DNA of 60,000 nucleotides from Symsagittifera roscoffensis (GCF_963678635.1 NC_087062.1:8670193-8730192); one strand, 5' to 3'; positions 18,838 through 31,564 are shown, counted from the first letter of the stretch. Notes: generated by a model from the letters alone, not told the origin. Made by a program: numbers and translations.

Positions 18838-20463
18838 CTATCTTATTTTCGGCCGGATAGATTCGTGCAACTTCTCAGTCTAATACCGATCTTAATCTTA
18901 CTCTTAAATCTCCTAGTCTCAATAGATCTAGAGTATACCGGTTTGTTACGAGTTGGTCTCTTGGAAAAGGCAACTAAGCTGTAAGTTAAATTCAGAATGC
19001 TCTGGTGCTGAAACCACAAGTAGTTTCAGCACTTACAAATAAGTGGGTCGTTAGTTAGATGGAGTATGATTGTTTAGTATTCAATATTTTATAGGGATAA
19101 AATATCTAACTTATAACCAATAATAATATACAGTTTGGATCAGGTTCCACTACTTGGGATAGTTAACGCGTAAGCGGCGATTTAAACCGCTCATAAACCG
19201 TTCCAAAATCATTTTAGGCAAGATAATCGCCGCTGTTAATAATTTCCTAGATACTTAGAAAATCACTTTTTACTTGACATAGCGTGTGGGGGAAATAAAA
19301 AAAAATCCAATACGAATATTCAATTTTTTTTGTAACTTTTATCATTTTTTTCAATTGATGTTCTCAAAAACATTTTAACGACGTTGGGCAGTTTTCAGAA
19401 GGCAGTTGGAGCATTCGGGGTTTTGCCCTAATACGAGCAATCTTGTTCAGTTCTTAATATTTCTATAAAATTGTCCCGGATCACTTGCGAAACAAAAATT
19501 ATGCCAGTGGTGTTCAGGCAAAAAAAATACTATAAAGGAAGCGACATTTTTTTAATTTTTCATATTTTCAAATTAACTCAAAATACGATTTTTGATTCGT
19601 AAAAGCATATATAAAAGCAACAAACCTAAACAAGGCGAAGAAATCATATGTAAAATAGGGGGAAAATTAGACTTTTTAAACAAAGTTACAATAAAAAACG
19701 CGATTTCAAACTACTTGATAGTGGCAACTGTTAAAATCTAAGACAAAGCTACATTTAGTGCTTTCTTGTGACTGTGAGGAAAGCATAAGAACATAGCAAA
19801 AAAAATCATCCTAAAATCGCATATCACAATTATTTTTCAAAAACCCAGAAATTGAAAATCGATTATTAGCGGATTCTCGCTAATTGTGAAAGTCACCGGA
19901 ACAGCTCGTTCTGTCGCGGCTAAGCAAACAAAATTTAAGGAAACAACTGATGGGCCAACAAATGAATTTTTTAGGCCAAAAATGATCAGTTCGCATAGAG
20001 ATCAGGTCCTGTCTAGATTTGAACCCTCGATTTTCGTAGTGAAAGGTATGAACATTTTTTAGACTGTAGTTGAATAAAAGTGAGCTTGAATTTATTAAAA
20101 ATCAAGCCGTCAACTGCGTCAGTGGATTCTGTAAGAAAAATGTTACCCGCAGTCTGTTGCGATTTGATACATACCCTAATCTCAAGCTTAATTATAATGA
20201 AACGGGAACCAAGTAGATTATAGGTTTAATTTGAAGCTATTCTCTCTTATAGTTCTCACTTTAATGTTTCCTTTCGCAAAAGTGTGACATTTTGACTTCC
20301 CAGCCATTCAATTTGTGTTAACAAGAAAGAGATTTGCACGCGAGGAAGAAAAATAGCGCAATTCAAAGATCCTTTCGAACATCCTCACAAAAATATCTGA
20401 CACCGGCGGGAGTCGATCCCGCGGCTCAAGTGTGTAAAGAGATAAGAATAAGGTAGTACTGAC
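18838..20463. other. No gene recognised; AT-rich DNA with one strong hairpin
   Basis: There is no convincing coding sequence. A perfect 10-bp inverted repeat (GTGCTGAAAC / GTTTCAGCAC) with an 8-base loop lies at 19005-19032. A tRNA B-box-like string (GGGATCGACTCCC on the - strand) lies near 20,407-20,419. A last exon of the EF-hand gene should lie somewhere here, but I could not locate it. Confidence 0.5.
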
Positions 20464-23400
20464 GTTCGTAGTTGATGGCGCCATCGCTCCCACTACCCAC
20501 TATGTACTCTCTCACCACCTCCTGCAACTCAGTGTCGGCCAGTCGCTCCTCCCCCAACTGCTGGAATATAGTGGCCAGCTCAGCCTCCCCCACATAGCCA
20601 GTGCCGTCTACAAATGCACAACGAACATATTATCGGGTTTCCGAACAACAGAACGACAGAAAATCAGACGAAATTTAAAAAAAAAAGAAGCTGGTTGTTG
20701 AAACTTATTTTACAAAGGTATATAAAAAAAAAGATACCTAAAAAAACTTTATTGATTTTGACACCATGTACCAAACAAATTAGACAATTGTGAGGTTCGG
20801 GAGTGGCTTGAAAAAGTTCAACATCTTGGAGTGACGTCCCGACGTCCCAGGTGGGGGTGCTCGATTTATGTTTTGACTTTCCCGACCAAAAATTGACGTG
20901 TTTTGACCGCATTGACCACATTTCGATATGTTTCTACTTTCTCGACCAAATTTCGGTTTGTTTCGACTTTCTCCACCAAATTTCGGAATGTTTCGACTTT
21001 GTCGACCAAACTTTGGTATGGTTTGGTTTTCCACTCATAAAAAAGTATTCGACTTTGTTCGACCCAGCCAGGTCACTTATGTTTCGACTGTGCTCGACCT
21101 ATGTTTCGACTGTCCTCAACCTATGTTTCGACTGTGCTCGACCTATGTTTTGACTGTGCTCGAATTGTGTATCGATTGTGCTCGACCTATGTTTCGACTG
21201 AGCTCGACCAAATTCTCGACATTCTCGACAAAAATTGTTATATTCCGACTATAATTGACCTTAGTTTTGACTGCGGTCTACCAGTGTGTCGACTATGCTC
21301 GACCTATGTTTCAACTGTGCTTGACCCATGTTTCGACAGTGCTCGACCTATGTTTCGACTGTCCTCAACCTCTGTTTCGACTGTGCTCGACCTATGTTTC
21401 GACTGATCTCGACCAATTTCTCGACATTCTCGACAAAAATTGTTATATTCCGCCTATAATTGACCTTAGCTTTGACTGCGGTCTAGCTGTGTTTTGACTA
21501 TGCTCGACGCATGTTTCGACTGTAATCGAAACATGTTTCGACTGTGCTCGACCTATGTTTCGACTGTGCTTGACCCACATTTCGACTGTAATCGACCTAT
21601 GTTTCGACTGTGCTCAAACCATGTTTCGACTGTAATCGACCTTAGTTTCGACTGCGGTTTACCTGTGTTTCGACTGTTCTCGGCCCATGTTTCGACTGTA
21701 ATCGAACTAAGTTTTGACTGCAGTCTACCTGTGTTTCCACTGTGTTCAACCCATGTTTCGACCGTAATCGAGTTATGTTTCGACTGTACTCGGCCTATGT
21801 TTCAACTGTACTCGACTTATGTTTAGACAGTGCTCGACCAATATTTCGACTGTGCTAGACCATCTTTTTGACCTTCTCGACAAAAATTGGTATATTTTGA
21901 CTGTACTCCACCTATATTTTGACTTTCTTGACTGCCAAATAGCAAAAGTAAATTGACAAAAAAAATATAATAAACAATTTTATTTTTTCTTTGTGATGAT
22001 GGTTGAACTAAAAATTAAATATACGAATTGGTAAATGCAAAACCCTGCGTCAAAAACTATTGTTTACACTTTGATTTTTTCATTTTATTTTTATATTGTT
22101 AACAAATTTGTAGTGAAACTCTTTATCTGAGAACTGATAATTGAAAATAAAGGTAGAATTTAGTTTTTTTTTCTCAGGAACCCTTAGACCTCCAAAAGCA
22201 AAAAGTTTTCTCTGAAAGTTTTAGTTTTACGGAAGCAAATCTCATCAAAAGACGCGGTTTTTTGGGAGCAAGCTTTTTGTTCTCTGATTCTAACTTTAAT
22301 ATAATTAAAATCTTCAAAAAAATTTTTTGAAAAAAAAACAGATTTTTCTCGACTTATGTTTTTAATTTGTGGCCAAAATCAGTTATGTTTCGACTTTCTC
22401 GGCTCATAACAGAAAGTTCGGCCTATGCTTTGACTTTCTCGGCTAAAATTGGGTATGTTTCGACTGTGCTGAATCTATGTATCGACTTTCTCGGCCGATA
22501 TCGGGTATATTTCGCTTTTGTGCTTGACCTTAAATTGTTTCTCCACCGAGGAATTTCAGTCGAAAAACTCCATTTGCTCGACTTTCAAAGTCGAAACTTA
22601 AATCGAGCAAACCGGGGTTGGAAATGTCTCTTGCACTTTGCTCATGACACACCATGTAATACAGAGAAGTGCAATTGCATGTTCAAACGTATCGAAAATT
22701 TGAAACAATGTTGCACGCTAAGGCGTTTGATATATAAATCCGTTTGAAACCAGAAAAAAAATCAAAAAATGATTAAAGTACGAAAAACTGGAATTTTCTC
22801 AAGTCTATAGCGGTTTTTCTATCAATAAAGAGCAAATGCATATGCACACACTTACCCCAGAAACTGTTTTTTGGATTAAGCCAGATAAAACAGTCCTAAT
22901 GTCAAAAGTTGGTATTTTTCAGGCCATATTTTTTCTAAAAACTAGAAAAATTCCCGAATAACGTATCGTCACTGACTTTTTGATTGAACTTGTAATATCA
23001 TATTTGAGAAACTAGTTTTCAAAAAAAATTCGGCAAAAAGGATCAAACTTTCAAAATTGCACCGTTGTTAAGAAAAATTAGGGATTTGCTGCGTGGGCAT
23101 AGAAAATTCGCACGACCTGATCTTTCGATTGAAACCTTCATTCAGATTTGGCCGGGTAGTTTTTGAGGTTTTCCTAGTTTTCCTAGAGCCAATTGTTTTA
23201 GTCAAATTCTAGGATGTAGCGCCATAAGCATCGGAAGTTTTCACAAACTATCTGTTGGATTGAACACTTAATTCTAGATTTGTCAGGGTATTGTAAAAAA
23301 AAGCAGGGAAATTTCTCACAAATTGTTCTTTCAATCGAAACTGTTTTTCTCAAATGCCTCAGTTTTTTATATAAACATTAGAGCGTAGCTGCATATGAAA

Positions 23401-26400
23401 GAAAAAAAATTCAGAAACAACTCTTCGATTGAACGAACACCTAAAAATAAAATTGGCGGGATATTTTTGCAAAAAATGTCCCATTGTTTTTTTAAAAGTG
23501 ATCAGATGGTCAAAGAATGGCTTTTTCCAAAAATGTCCAAAAATATTCTACAAAAAAAATTAATTTTTAGTGCAGGGAAAATTCCCACAAGTTCTCCTTT
23601 TGATTGAATTTATAATCTCAGATTTGGTAGAAATTTTTTTCAAAAAAAGTTGAAGAAACTCCAACGAAAACATTTAAAACTGAGACAATTCCTCAGGCCA
23701 TAAGTTTTTCAAGAAAAGTTATGGCGGTGCCGCTCATTCGGACAAGATCGTCCACTTTATCTCAGATATTCCCAAACTTGAGAAGGTATTCGTTGATAAA
23801 AAAAAGATTTGAAAAAATGGGTCTACAGTTTCTCTCACTGATATATTCGAAGGCCGTAGAACGTAGGGTAAGGTTAGAAGAGATTAGCCAAACATGCAGC
23901 CACGTAGTGAAGTAACCTTTTTTGAAAAACGATTCAGTAGTTTTTTAGAAAAACCACAGTTTTTGCAAAAAAAAAAAGAAAAAATTTTCCGAAGTGTCCC
24001 AAAACAGATTAACTAAATACTAAGCAGATCACATGCATTTTATTGATAGCTGTTTTTTATAAAAAAAAATACTAGCCACAAATGAAGCATTAACTAATGC
24101 TTTTAAATTCCTTATGTTTTGAAATAATCAAAACGGCCACAAAATGAGCCTTTTAATTTTCGACTCCGGTTAAAAAGTATTAAACTATGCTGCGCTGTGT
24201 AATCAAGGAAGCACAACAAAAGAACCGTTCTTTTACATATCAGAGCAAGAATTTCATTAATGGACGTTAGAACTTCGCAAGCAAAACTAGCCTTCCTCTC
24301 TGCAAGTATAGTTTAAAATACTGAAATAAGCGGGCCTTCGGTATTAAGTAGACATATCAATTGTAAGCGACAAAATTTGAAACTTTAAGGCAAGAGTTTG
24401 AGCTCAAAATTAATTTAAAAAATGTTCACGTAGGTCATTCAGGCACAGTAAGCTTAATTGCCCAGCTGGGAATTGAATTTGTGAAAATGTTGTGCCTTGA
24501 AGTACTCATTCAGAATGCAGACATGCCATTATTTGATTGGAAAAAAAGCTATGAGATTGTAATTTTGGTAGTTCTGAAAAAGCGGTTTATCATGATAATT
24601 TTAACCCGTACGAAGGATTCAGTTGCAAAAAAAAAACACAAATATGTTTTAACCGTGGCTGGTTTACTTCGAATATGTAATCTGGATTGTATTAAATCGG
24701 TGACATTTTGTGTGTAACAGCAAACACTGAGTTGTCAATCGACGTTTAAGAAACGGAGATAAACTCAGCAGAAAGGAAAAAATCTTAATATAAAAAGTTT
24801 GTAGAATTAGTGATTTTTTACCCCGCAGTCGAAACCTTATAGAAGAATATACTAACCAAAAACTGAGTAAAACCTTTTTGAGCTGATGATAAAATGCCAA
24901 AAAAATTGGCGAAAAGACGAATGAAGCTTGACCAATTCCATGAAGCATTTGGAAAAGCAAACAGAAGTCGGGAAAATCTCAACGGACAAAGAAGAGTTTT
25001 CTATCATTTCCGTTACAAACATGTGTACTGAAATCACAAAGTAAAAAGTAACTGTAAATTCCATAGTTAAACTTCACATTTTTCAAAAAAAAATCAAAAT
25101 ATTACAATATAGTCAGGGGCGGATTTAGGGGGGGGGGGGGGGGCGGGGGGGCGGACGCCCCTTCCTCAAGGATTTGACCCCCTGCCGACCCAAAGGGTCC
25201 CCCCTTTGATACTTTTTCAGAAATCCATTTTTGGCCGACCGACCCTAAAATTTTTCTAAAGGCGCCTTTGGCGCCCATATATACTAACTTTGAGGGGGAG
25301 CGCGCGCCAAAAAAACGCGATTTTTTTGTCAAAATTTTTCAAAAATTGCCCAAAAACGGCTTTTTTGACTGTTTTTCAAAAATTTGCCTGCGGCGCACAA
25401 AATTTAGCCAAAGTAGGGGCAAAACAGTGCTTTGGGAGAGCTTGAAAAATCAATTTGGTCGACCTAAAAAAAAAAAGGTCGTCAAAATTTTGGAAAATTT
25501 TTTGAAAATCCGCCCCCCCCCCTCGAGAAAATCCTAGATCCGCCCCTGAATATAGTAACAATCTGTAATCCCTATGATTCAATAACTCTTATTAAAATTA
25601 AAATTCTGTAATCCCTATGATTCAATAACTCTTATTAAAATTAAACCAGGCTAATGAAACATTTGCGAGGAAAAAGTAACATTCAATACTTTTCTTACGC
25701 CGCGAAGATATCATTGTTTTTAAAATTTTAAAATCAGAAAAACAATATGTTTAACGCAGTGGCGAAGCGGAGCTGAAATAAAAACATAGAAAGCCGAAAG
25801 TATAAGTTTTTGAAAAAATTAGGTCAAATCAGTTTTAATATGTCTCGATAGGAATTCATTCCAGGCAAACATGCCAGACACTTAAATTTTAAATCAGCAA
25901 CAACGGAACAAAACTTACGAAAAAAAAAACATAGCCGACAATCGTTGAGCAGACAAAACTTGAGCCGAAAAAAAAATGATTTTATAAAAACGTTAAGAGT
26001 TCCAGCTTAAACAACATTGGACAACAACTGAACTTGCAACTACAATGAAAGTTGTTTTCAGCACAAGAAAAATCAATGATGTGGCTACTAAGCCGACCAT
26101 CTTTGAGCAGACACCAACTAAAACGAAAAAGAGTTTATGAAAGATTTTTTTTTAAAAACCTTTCAAGTAACCCCTTTGAAAAAAGAATGAACAAAATTTG
26201 CACTTGCAATTACAGGACAAATTGTCTACAGCACAAGCAAAATCCGTTGTGGCAATTTAGCCGACAAAACCTGATCAAACAATTGAAAAATCAACCAATT
26301 TTTTTTTCAATTTTCTTGGCACTAAAAAAAACAAGATCCGGCCACGACTCAAACCCCAGACTTTAGGGTACAAAGACAACTGATTTACCTCCAGGCCAAG

Positions 26401-29400
26401 GGGGAAACAATTTGGAACATATTAAGAGAAAGTAAGAAGGGAAAAAAGAAAAGAAGAAAAGTGAAAAGAATTGATTCAGCTATTTTTGTTAAACTAGTTG
26501 TTAACCCGAAAATTGTCTATATTCCAGTTCGATAACGCTTGCTTATAGAAAGCGTTAACATTTCTGAAAGGTGTTCCTTATTGTTCTTTTTCTGTTTAAA
26601 AAATGTAAAAACAAAAAATTAAAAGCAAATTTGGAAAATTTGAAGAAAAAAAACTTGAAAAAAAATGAAATATTTTAAAATTGCCAAAAAAATTCAGCGA
26701 AGTTTTTTCTATGCAATGTTAACTCTTGCACATAATTGAACTATAGACACACAAATTTCGAGTATGAAAAAAGTACTTAAATCAAAGAACTCGTGCAGCC
26801 GACATAAATAAAGCTGGCTAGTAAAAGTCTTTCGAAGATTTTGTGCACGCGAAAACGTTTCCATTTTCAGAAAAAAAGCAGCTCGTTCCCATACTCTCAA
26901 TGCGTATTTGAGTCATTTCAATCATATATGTTAGCTCTACGCTACGTGAGAGGTTAACACATCAATTTTCACTTTTCAAAGGAGCTAATGTCTCAATTGA
27001 TTCTAGTGATGCTAAGCTGGTTGTTAACAAGAAACAAGTCTAAATTCCGATTTGATCTCAAACGTGTGCGTTTCTTCAGCTATTGATTTTTGAAAAATAG
27101 GTCAAAACTAGAACAGGTTAACACAGAGGCGAAGCGGAGCTTCGCATCACTTGCGATACAACACAAACATAAAAAAAACAATAGAAGTACAAAAAAATGA
27201 AAAACCAGGTCGACAAAAATTTTTGTATGTCTCGATAATACTTCAATCTAGCCAAACATGCCAAGCAAAACCTTTGAATTCAAATTAGCAATGGAACAAA
27301 ACTGACGAAGCGGAAACGATGCCGCCAATTTTTGAGTAGACACCAGTTGAGCCGAAAAAAAATGATTTTGTAGAAAATTTCAAGTCCCCTAACAAAACAA
27401 TGAGCAACACTTGTAAATATAATGAAAATAACCAATTGACAGTTGGAAAAAAAATTGGACGCAAAAAAAGCTGACTTGCATTTTGAAAAAATATCTCAAC
27501 CTTCGAATTTCGAAGAAAAAAATAGATGACCCTAAACCTCTTTGAGTTTCTAGAATAATTTATAACACAGAGGCGAAGCTGCGCTTCGCAAACACTTGCG
27601 TTAACACGACCAAAAACCAGCTCTGTCAATTGAAATAAGAAAAAAAATAAGCCTCGAATTAGCAAAAACTCGTACACGTGTAGGAATTGAATCTGCTACC
27701 TACTGCAATCAAGAGATTTGAGTCTCACGCACTATCAACTCAACCACGCAAGCTAAACAACTGGCAAACACTAGTCACTAACAAAGCAGCTACGTATGCT
27801 AAAAAAATTGCCAATGCGATTCACCAAAAGTGGAACCAAATACAAATTGACTCAGTTCTGCAAGTAATAATTTGGAATATAACAAACTGAAGGCATCCAC
27901 ACTAACTTGCTTGATGCATGTAACAAATCGCAAAGCATAAAGCCAACTAATTTATTGTTTTTGCATTTCAAAAATTTGCGAATTTATTGAGTTGAAAAAT
28001 TTTTGAAACCGAATTTTTGAAATTCGCTAGTGTACTAAGCACGTTTTTTGATAAACTTAACCCAATTTGGGAAAACTGGGTCATTGGGCAAAGTTTTTAT
28101 ACCCCTGGGAAATCTGATAATTAAATTTCATTTTCAAAATTAGAAGTCGATCACGTAGTTTGTGATTTTCAAATTCGATAGTTGAGTTTGCCTTCCTTTT
28201 ACAAAAGGAAATGAACTGAATTTGAAAAGAAATCAAAAGTCAAACCGCGAAAAAATAAAATTAAGCGTGAACAAATTATAAGATTCCCGAAAAAAAAAAT
28301 CATTGCGACCTATGTAATTGTCTGAACTACGTTTAATTTTTAACTTGAAAAAGTCTATACTCCAGTTTGATAACGCTTGCTTTTCGTAACAATCAATTCA
28401 AGAAAACCGGATAAAACGAATGATTACAGAAAAAAATATGAGACTTTAAACCTCTTCGAGTTTCGGGAAGTTTCAATTAATGGCACTTCTTGAAAGAGTT
28501 TTTCCCATTGAGGAATCCTAAAATAAATCTAGTTTTGAGAGTACTCTACATTAAAATATTTCCGTGTAAATTGCCATTTTATAAACACATGGGGCAATTT
28601 TTGTTCCATTTAGCGTTTTAGAATACAAGAAATCAGAAGCCAAACAGCAGAAATCAAATTTGAAGGGTTGAAAAAAATTTGACAAGCGCAGTAAATTCAC
28701 AAGAAAAAACGTTTGCGTTTCTTCGCTATTGTTTTTTGAAACCTAAGTCAAAATTAGAACAGCTGAAACATTTTGGTTTAAGCTTTTCTAGAAAGCTGTT
28801 CTATTGCGGCTTAAGCTGGTTCTATTTTATTCGTGATTAGAAAAAGAAAAGGAAAACGCTAAACAAGGTGAGCAAAACCATGAGATCATACCTTGGTCGA
28901 ATTGTCTGAAAGCCTCTCTGACAACGTCTCCATTGGGATCCCCTTCGAACAAGTCCTGGTTGAGGACCTTCAAGAAGTCCTGGTAACTCAGGAACCCGTC
29001 TCCTTAAAACACCATAAAAAGAAGATTGTTCAATTACATCATTTAACATATTTTTAGAGTCATCGGATTTAGATTTAATTTCTTCTTTTGCGAAAGAAGC
29101 GGATTTGCTCAATCACCAATTGAAGTTCGTATCATCATAGTTGCTATATATGGTAACAAACTTAACGAAAATTGAATATAGGGCTCCAAGGATCAGATGT
29201 ATTTCAGAAAAAAAATCACATATAGCCATTTTTGTAATCAATTTATAATTTTTTACACTCACCATCTGAGTCGAATTCTAAAACCAGCTCAGACAATTCC
29301 GCATTCGTTGATGTCATTCCAATCATTCTCATGAACTTGGCGAGGTCATCGACCGAAATGAGCCCGTCTTTGTCCTCGTCTAGAAGGTCAAATGCTTCTT

Positions 29401-30130
29401 TGTCCTCTAGAGAAAGTAATTGAGGGGTATAAATTGGTAAACTTAGTTTAGGTTTAAATTCAGGCATAATCAAGTGTGATATTTATGACTTGAAAGTCTG
29501 GAAAACTGAAATTCAACAGAAATTATTTGGACGTTAAGCAAATCTTATCTAATATATTTACCAAGTTTTGCAGTAACAGTTTATAGTTTTGATACAGCAA
29601 ATGGAAATTCCCATATTTTTGTCCCAATTCAGATAATTCAGAGTTGTAGCCAAAACTTTCTGCCTAGTACTACTTCTGGAACATAAGTTTTCCATGCAAT
29701 TTATCTAATACTTATAAATATCTGAATATCGCATACTAAATAGAAAAATTTAAAACAGCAAATATATTTTAATAGTGACTAATTGTGGCAACTTGCACAG
29801 AAAGGGTGGATTTGCATTTTTGTCAAAAAACAAAGATTTTCAGGGTGAGGTTAAAAATTTACCTGTAAAATGGGACTCAACTCGCTCATCGTGTTTTGCA
29901 GAGTCTCTGTGCATAAAAGCAATCGGATTAAACTGACCGGCCAGCATTTTTGAAATGTGTGGCACGTGACTGCCATTGTTGCCACTGGACGCTCCCGCGG
30001 TAGTCTTCCCAGTTCCGGCCGATCCCGGCTTTCCGGGTTTCCGCTTGGGGCAGGGGCTGTTACTTGCCACCCCTGTAGGAGACATGCGGCCAGTGGCTCG
30101 TCCCACGCTTATTTCATCAATTCGAAGCAT
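20464..30130 (-). CDS. EF-hand calcium-binding protein gene (four exons seen, 3' end missing)
   Basis: Four - strand exons join in one frame: 30130-29863, 29406-29263, 29002-28892 and 20607-20464. Every intron is phase 1 with GT donors and AG acceptors. The ATG at 30130 begins a Ser/Gly/Pro-rich N-terminal tail of about 85 residues. Four EF-hand units then follow. The loops are DEDKDGLISVDD, DSDGDGFLSYQD (assembled across an intron) and DQDGTGYVGEAE (also assembled across an intron), all with good calcium ligands. The fourth is a degenerate loop around GSDGAINYE that lacks Asp at position 1. This calmodulin/centrin-like layout predicts a calcium sensor; I cannot assign an orthologue. The donor after 20464 (GTCAGT) is weak but keeps phase 1. 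If it is not used, the frame stops at a TGA about 36 bases further on. The intron between exons 3 and 4 is about 8.3 kb and packed with repeats. Confidence 0.85.
20868..21930. repeat. TCGA-rich minisatellite, ~22-bp unit
   Basis: Roughly forty imperfect copies of a 22-bp unit (consensus TTTCGACTGTGCTCGACCTA plus TG) run head to tail. The unit itself contains two GACC/CGAC-type half repeats. A larger block containing TCTCGACATTCTCGACAAAA recurs with a ~205-bp period (about 21,216 and 21,421), showing higher-order duplication. The long + strand ORFs here, with repeated FDCARPMFRLCSTYVST-like peptides, come from the repeat and are not genes. The array lies inside the 8.3-kb intron of the EF-hand gene. 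Confidence 0.92.
22345..22600. repeat. Second, degenerate patch of the TCGA-rich minisatellite
   Basis: About 415 bases after the main array, diverged units of the same type reappear (TATGTTTCGACTTTCTCGGC and variants). The intervening bases are AT-rich. It looks like an older edge of the same array. Confidence 0.75.
22890..23690. repeat. Degenerate ~170-200-bp satellite, copy A
   Basis: A motif of the form GATTGAAnC...CTCAGATTTGG...GTAGTTTT recurs about every 120-200 bases (near 22,980, 23,125, 23,260, 23,335, 23,430 and 23,600), each followed by A/T-rich sequence. The same motif family forms the array at 46.9-48.1 kb. It has no coding potential. Confidence 0.5.
23691..25113. other. Intronic AT-rich DNA, nothing recognised
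   Basis: This lies inside the large EF-hand intron. I see only short low-complexity A/T tracts and no open frame with protein-like composition or domain similarity. Confidence 0.5.
25114..25548. mobile_element. hAT-type MITE with exact 8-bp target duplication
   Basis: The terminal inverted repeats are CAGGGGCGGATTTAGG at the left and CCTAGATCCGCCCCTG at the right, a known terminal type of hAT elements in animals. The host octamer AATATAGT is present exactly on both sides (25106-25113 and 25549-25556), the 8-bp duplication expected for hAT. The 435-bp interior is non-coding and holds a long G run near the left end and a C run near the right end, which extend the hairpin. It needs a transposase from elsewhere. 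Confidence 0.95.
25562..25647. repeat. 43-bp tandem duplication next to the MITE
   Basis: A 43-bp unit beginning TCTGTAATCCCTATGATTC occurs twice in direct succession (from 25562 and from 25605), essentially without change. It begins 5 bases after the MITE's right target duplication. Confidence 0.9.
25860..26330. repeat. Degenerate ~175-bp tandem repeat, dispersed family
   Basis: Three diverged units share GCCGACAA/CATCxTTGAGCAGACA followed by CAACTGAGCCG-like words and A/T-rich filler, and end in CAGCACAAG. The same core (ACGAAGCGGAAAC...TTGAGCAGACACCAGTTGAGCCG) occurs at 27,300-27,360 and in both halves of the 48.2-50.1 kb duplication, so this is a dispersed family. Confidence 0.6.
26335..26402 (-). 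repeat. tRNA-like SINE head
   Basis: On the - strand, a box A-like TGGCCTGGAGG is followed about 45 bases later by a box B-like GGGTTTGAGTC and flanking complementary bases. This gives the spacing of a pol III tRNA promoter. The stems are too poor for a functional tRNA, so it is more likely the tRNA-derived head of a short interspersed element. Confidence 0.5.
27129..27145. repeat. Perfect GCGAAGC hairpin in a dispersed repeat
   Basis: GCGAAGC, a GGA loop and GCTTCGC form a perfect 7-bp stem. Related hairpins occur near 25,763, 27,573, 35,650, 46,718 and 51,502, often followed by CACTTGCG. It seems to be a conserved piece of a dispersed repeat family that includes the tail of the SINE. Confidence 0.75.
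27560..27790 (-). mobile_element. tRNA-derived SINE copy 1
   Basis: On the - strand a tRNA-like head (box A TGGTTGAGTTGATAG, box B-like AGATTCAATTCC) at about 27,675-27,760 is followed by a tail with TTATTTTTTTTC and ending in the GCGAAGC-type hairpin at about 27,570-27,590. The whole unit, including the upstream word CTAGTGTTTG, is shared with 51,490-51,704. Confidence 0.75.
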
Positions 30131-31564
30131 TCTTGTGTCGCCAAATGATCTTCTTTATTTTTGTTTCAAAGTAACAGTTCGACAAAACAAAGTAGCTTCA
30201 AATCAATTGGGCACTCAATACTGAATAACTTCACCTTCGCTTAATTAAAATGAAGCTCTGGGATCAATAAGTCTCGTCGTAGCAATGTAGCAATTAAAAA
30301 CTGATGTCAGATAAGACTAACAATGGAGAGATGTGACAATGAATGATGATGTAAAACCCAATTCGATGGAATAAAATTGCGTTTCCTGAATTGGTCCGTT
30401 TTTAACTCGGTTCCGTAAATGCTGCGCCTCTAATGAAAACAGATAAAAATCACTTCAAGTATTCTCAAGAGGAATAATTTAAATAAATGGAGACTTTTTA
30501 ACAACGTGGGCTGAAAACGGAGGCTCCTATATTTATACAAATCTCTGGTAAGCGGATATTGTTGTCTAATGTCGGGTTTACCTCTGTTAAACTTGTACGC
30601 GTTACCACTCTCCTGAATGGCAAACGGTAAAAGCTTTTTAAATTAAAGTGAGTATAAATAACATACGTTATTAAATCAACCTAGATATGCACCAAGCCTG
30701 AAATTTTTGGTTCAACTCATTTCAAAAGCTATAAATAACAAAAACTCAAAAAAAACTTTCAAAAAAACTGAGCGCGTCAAAAATGAATGGAACGATGTGT
30801 TGGTACGACCCTATTTGTCATAAAAATGTATAATCAAAATTTAAAAAGTAGACAATTTTCCGCTGATTTAAGAATTGTAAGAAATTGTAAGAAATTAGGG
30901 TTTTGGCAAAATAATGCAAGTTGGCATTGTGAAAAAATGAAGAGAAACACATTTCTGTTTGTCTTGCTTGACATCGTAATTTCATTTAATTTGCCATACC
31001 AGCAAGCGGAGCTCCTATAGTGAAAAAGAAAGTGTACAGCGAAGGGGCTATGGAAAAGAGACCGATACAAATGAGCATAAGTTGAAGATGAAACTCGATC
31101 AAACTCTTGAAGCGAGATGCTATAAATTTGTTAGAACCGAGCTTTAAATTGACTTGACGCCAATTAGTTTGAAAAAAAAACAATATTTTTACAAAGTATA
31201 GCCAATTAGAAGCGAAAGGACCAAAAAGAGGTTTTGATCAGCAATACGATTCGGGGCAGAAGCGAAACTCTAAAGGAGTAAAATAAACGTTCCCAGCCGG
31301 AAGCTAAATGGTAATGGTGAATTGAGAGTATATTTGGACAAAGCTGAGCTTGGAAGGAAAATACGATCTAGATAGATGGTTCTGAAAGTAGAACTAAACA
31401 AAAACAAAGCTGAATCAGAGAATTTTTTTTGCCCTTATCATTATACCTGTGTTATTCACCCAGTTTTTTTTAGTTAATCAGCCAGAGGGCTAACCCGGAG
31501 ATTAATTATCTAAGGTTAACTAAGCTGGGGCTATCCTATAACAGCTCACCTTGCTACTTGCAGC

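Noticed and set aside
20851-21826. Overlapping + strand ORFs of about 80-110 codons with repeated FRLCSTYVSTVLDLCFD-type peptides
   Set aside because: They follow the 22-bp minisatellite, appear in several frames at once and lie inside an intron of the - strand EF-hand gene.
20868-21930. CRISPR-like array
   Set aside because: Repeat units are contiguous and imperfect, without unique spacers, and the DNA is eukaryotic.
25268-25537. ORFs spanning the hAT-type MITE on both strands
   Set aside because: Their composition comes from the G/C runs and inverted repeats; there is no transposase motif.
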